Of a DNA stretch of 64,000 bases, positions 61,706-64,000 are shown one piece after another. The stretch lies in NCBI RefSeq assembly GCF_020921035.1, contig NC_063153.1:15066001-15130000 (forward strand). Direction: 5' to 3'. Numbering within the stretch: position 1 is the stretch's first letter; each line of letters begins with the position of its first letter. This DNA comes from Rhodamnia argentea (Eukaryota > Streptophyta > Magnoliopsida > Myrtales > Myrtaceae). The notes under the pieces were generated by a model, which worked only from the letters and a program-made list of their open reading frames with translations, did not search any database and was not told the origin of the DNA. A program made the translations under genes and the position numbers.

Positions 61706-62484
61706 TCTAAGCTTTGCTTTGTTTTGCAGCCTTCTACAATTTGCTATGTGTGTCTCGTCTACCATTTTGGAAATGAATGAACTTTTCTTTGGACAGAAAA
61801 AAAAAGAAAAGGAAAATGCTTTTCTAACAGTGTCGTCAAGAACGGTACAATCTCAATCGTATACTCACATATCATCATCGCGTATTTTGCATAAAGCATC
61901 ATTGATTAAGAGATTGTATGGTCAGAAATAACTAATAATATTGTCGGACTATCGGGCTAGCATCTAAAAAAAAAATATCTTTTGATAAATCTTATGAGTA
62001 GTTTTTTTTAATTTTTTTCAAAAAGCTCTTTTTTTTTTAATGGGCAGCGAAAGGAATGGGCCGGTAGGGATTCATCGTGTGTGAGAGAGAAATTTTAGAG
62101 GACTCGGAAGAATGCATACAGCGCTCGGCTACAAATCCTTATCATGCCACACAATGTTGAAGACAAGTTTGATCCTCTTCCCCCTTGTTATCATGTGGAG
62201 AGTCATCACTTGTATCATATTTTTTGTCTTTCGAGTTAGTAAACAACGTTTTCACACGCTAGACGTCGAACAATGAGGTCCAAAATCTGCCTTAACAGAA
62301 TCCATAGTCCACACGACATATCAGGACTCCGACATCAAATAAATCGAAGCAGTTCGAATCGAACGTAACTTCGTTAACTCCGTCCAATAAATTTATTTAA
62401 CATCGCGCTGCTTAAAATGTGAGATATTAGGTACAAACAAAGCATTGCACCGTGTGCCTCTCTCTATCTTTTTCCATCAATTTA
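61706..62484. other. Gene-free spacer
   Basis: No supported gene. The frame at 61719-61931 has no recognised domain. Confidence 0.4.
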
Positions 62485-62964
62485 CACAGGACGGTGCCAT
62501 TTCTACCACCATATGAGTAAGTGCACCTCCTTTTCTCTAAAAAGATAAAATTGGCCTCAATCATTCAGGCACAATCAGCAAGGTGGACCCTCACCCAAGC
62601 GAAGTTCGGCAAGGCTGCCCAGGCCTTGGCGAGGGTCAGCCTCGCCACATCCGGCCTCATCCTCACCCAAGCGTGGACCGGCAAGGTCGACCCTTGCCGG
62701 TTGAATATTGGCAAAAAGAAAAGGGAAAGAAAAAAAATTTTAATAAAATAAAATAAAATATTATTAAAAAATTACTAACGCCGGCTCCGGTCGTGCCATG
62801 TAAGACAGTCATCGTCTACGTTAGAGGTTTCTAGTCAAAATTAGCCGGATGGACTGAATTGATAAAATTAAAAAAAGATTTAGAACTAAACTAGTTCAAC
62901 TAAAATGTTTATGATCGAATTAGTACCAACAAATAGGTTTATGACTTTTCTAGTACTTTTTCCC
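62485..62964. mobile_element. Family A element, last copy, joined to a dispersed repeat
   Basis: 62485-62575 is the repeat shared with 59405-59515. A GC core (62578-62700, 'gcgaggtt/aacctcgc'-like words) and a right arm follow: 'tcgtctacgttagaggtttc', 'ttagccggatggactgaatt', ending 'gacttttctagtactttttc'. The usual left arm is replaced by the shared repeat. Confidence 0.55.
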
Positions 62965-63928
62965 TTTGATTTTTGCTTCAAGAAATTGATAGTTTTATAT
63001 AAAGCTAATTTGATTTGGGCTCACGAGGCATTTGTTTACTAGACCGATTACTTATTTAATAGTTATGCTTGTAATTTCGTCATTAAAGCGGGTCCGATCG
63101 ATTGTCCGTCCTAATAAGTGATAAGAGACTGAATTATTGAGTAGTGACGACTAAGGAGCACTTTACATTGCCTGGATCTCACTTCCAAAAGCAAGACAAG
63201 GACATAGAAGAGTGTTCTCAAAAAGGGGGGAAAGGCATCTAAGGATTCCAATGAAATAAACATTGGCTTATTAGTTACGTCGGCATATTATCTTTTCTCT
63301 TGGCCAGGATTCAAATACAACAGTGAAGGAAAGCACCTTGTTGAACAAGAGTGGCATACCGAAAAAGACTTTGTTGTCCAAAATGAAGTTGTGTTCTTGC
63401 CATGTTGGTGTTTATGTGCCAGGATTAGTACCCTAAACGGTCGACTTGTGCTCTTCGACGAAGCCTCGACATCTGCAATTCCATTGTTTTGCCGAGCCCA
63501 AGTTGTACCGGAGCCGATCTGCAGCGCTTCGGGTTAAGTCCGGTCAGTGTTCAGTTTAAGATATTGGACTTCCAGGGTGCACATTTTGTTGCATGATACA
63601 GTGCTATCTCTGGGACTGGGTCCTTGCCGTCTCGGCCCTCGTGGTTAAGCTTGCCTATATTAAGATTCCGTTTCCACTTTATTCCAGTCCAGGAGAAGCA
63701 TCAGACACAGCTAAACACCAAGAGAGGTTTTTTATAATGCAAAATGTTAATTCGGTCGTGGTAAAATCTAAGCTGTCGGATGACCAATATAATGGAAATG
63801 GAAACCATCCCTTGTTTTCATCCCTGATACACGGCAAAAGCTGCCTGACCATCTCTCTCTCTCTCTCTCTCTTTCTCCAGGAATTTCAATCTCAGGCCCT
63901 GAGTCCTGGAAACAGCACAGAGAGAGCC
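62965..63928. promoter_or_regulatory. Upstream region of the right-edge gene
   Basis: No gene or element is recognised in this AT-rich kilobase, which should include the promoter and 5' UTR of the gene starting at 63929. A (CT)n run at about 63852-63871 precedes the ATG by roughly 55 bp. Confidence 0.4.
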
Positions 63929-64000
63929 ATGGAGATTGCTTCAGACAAAGCCAGGGAAGCCAAGCAGGTCACAAGCAAAAAGGGTGGACTCAAGACCATT
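63929..64000 (+). CDS. Start of a gene cut by the window edge; possibly an NPF (NRT1/PTR) transporter
   Basis: The frame MEIASDKAREAKQVTSKKGG then LKTI is open to the last base. The pattern of a short polar N-terminus followed by (K/R)KGGLKT(M/I) fits the beginning of NPF1/NPF2-type proton-coupled nitrate/peptide transporters, which usually continue PFIIxNE. Only 24 codons are visible and no membrane segment is included, so the family call is tentative. The ATG follows a CT-rich leader typical of a 5' UTR and sits in a favourable context (agagccATGG). Confidence 0.4.
   Translation, partial: MEIASDKAREAKQVTSKKGGLKTI

Noticed and set aside
1..64000. CRISPR arrays, bacterial operons or an integrated virus
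   Set aside because: No regularly spaced repeats with unique spacers, all real genes have plant introns, and no viral replication or capsid-type coding sequence was recognised.

Overview
The window is nuclear DNA of a flowering plant, almost certainly a dicot. The genes have many short GT-AG introns and plant-specific families are present (NODULIN HOMEOBOX, a bHLH68-type factor, a bark-storage-type nucleosidase). The long AT-rich spacers are full of small terminal-inverted-repeat (TIR) transposons. The commonest of these has ends reading like 'aaagtcctaaacctattg' and recalls Myrtales (Eucalyptus-like) genomes to me. That placement is from memory and is not proven here.

Left third (1-21.6 kb) is a block of conserved genes, all on the minus strand: RPB5 (1752-4066, 4 exons, 206 aa), the mitochondrial NADPH:adrenodoxin/ferredoxin reductase MFDR (7578-12151, 13 exons, 483 aa) and NODULIN HOMEOBOX (13044-20486 coding, 17 coding exons, 963 aa, plus a 5'-UTR exon near 21.5 kb). 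For all three I rebuilt exon chains whose splice sites and reading phases close exactly. Between RPB5 and MFDR lies a relic of a tandem RPB5 duplication: intron 2 sequence joined directly to RPB5 upstream sequence, with exons 1-2 missing.

Middle (21.6-43.9 kb) has no convincing intact gene. It holds hAT-like, PIF/Harbinger-like, Mutator-like and unclassified TIR elements. One about 1 kb hAT-like element (22171-23171) carries a gene fragment resembling the N-terminus of a plant ankyrin-repeat protein, so it looks like a Pack-type transposon. One TIR element contains a second, nested one flanked by TA.

Right part (44-64 kb) has plus-strand genes: a bHLH68-like transcription factor (44283-48301, 9 exons, 363 aa), a secreted bark-storage-protein-like nucleoside phosphorylase/nucleosidase (54349-57689, 5 exons, 346 aa), and at the right edge the first 24 codons of a gene that may be an NPF (NRT1/PTR) transporter. 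Between them are a broken LON-domain gene fragment (about 51.0-52.09 kb), a Mutator-like element with near-perfect 9-bp target duplications (52433-53325), and a second element with a perfect 9-bp duplication just upstream of the bark-storage gene (53767-54240).

The genes do not form one pathway. RPB5, MFDR and NDX are separate housekeeping or chromatin genes. I see no CRISPR array, no convincing tRNA or rRNA gene, and no clearly new multi-gene system. The novelty lies in gene-fragment capture, gene decay and transposon insertion next to promoters.
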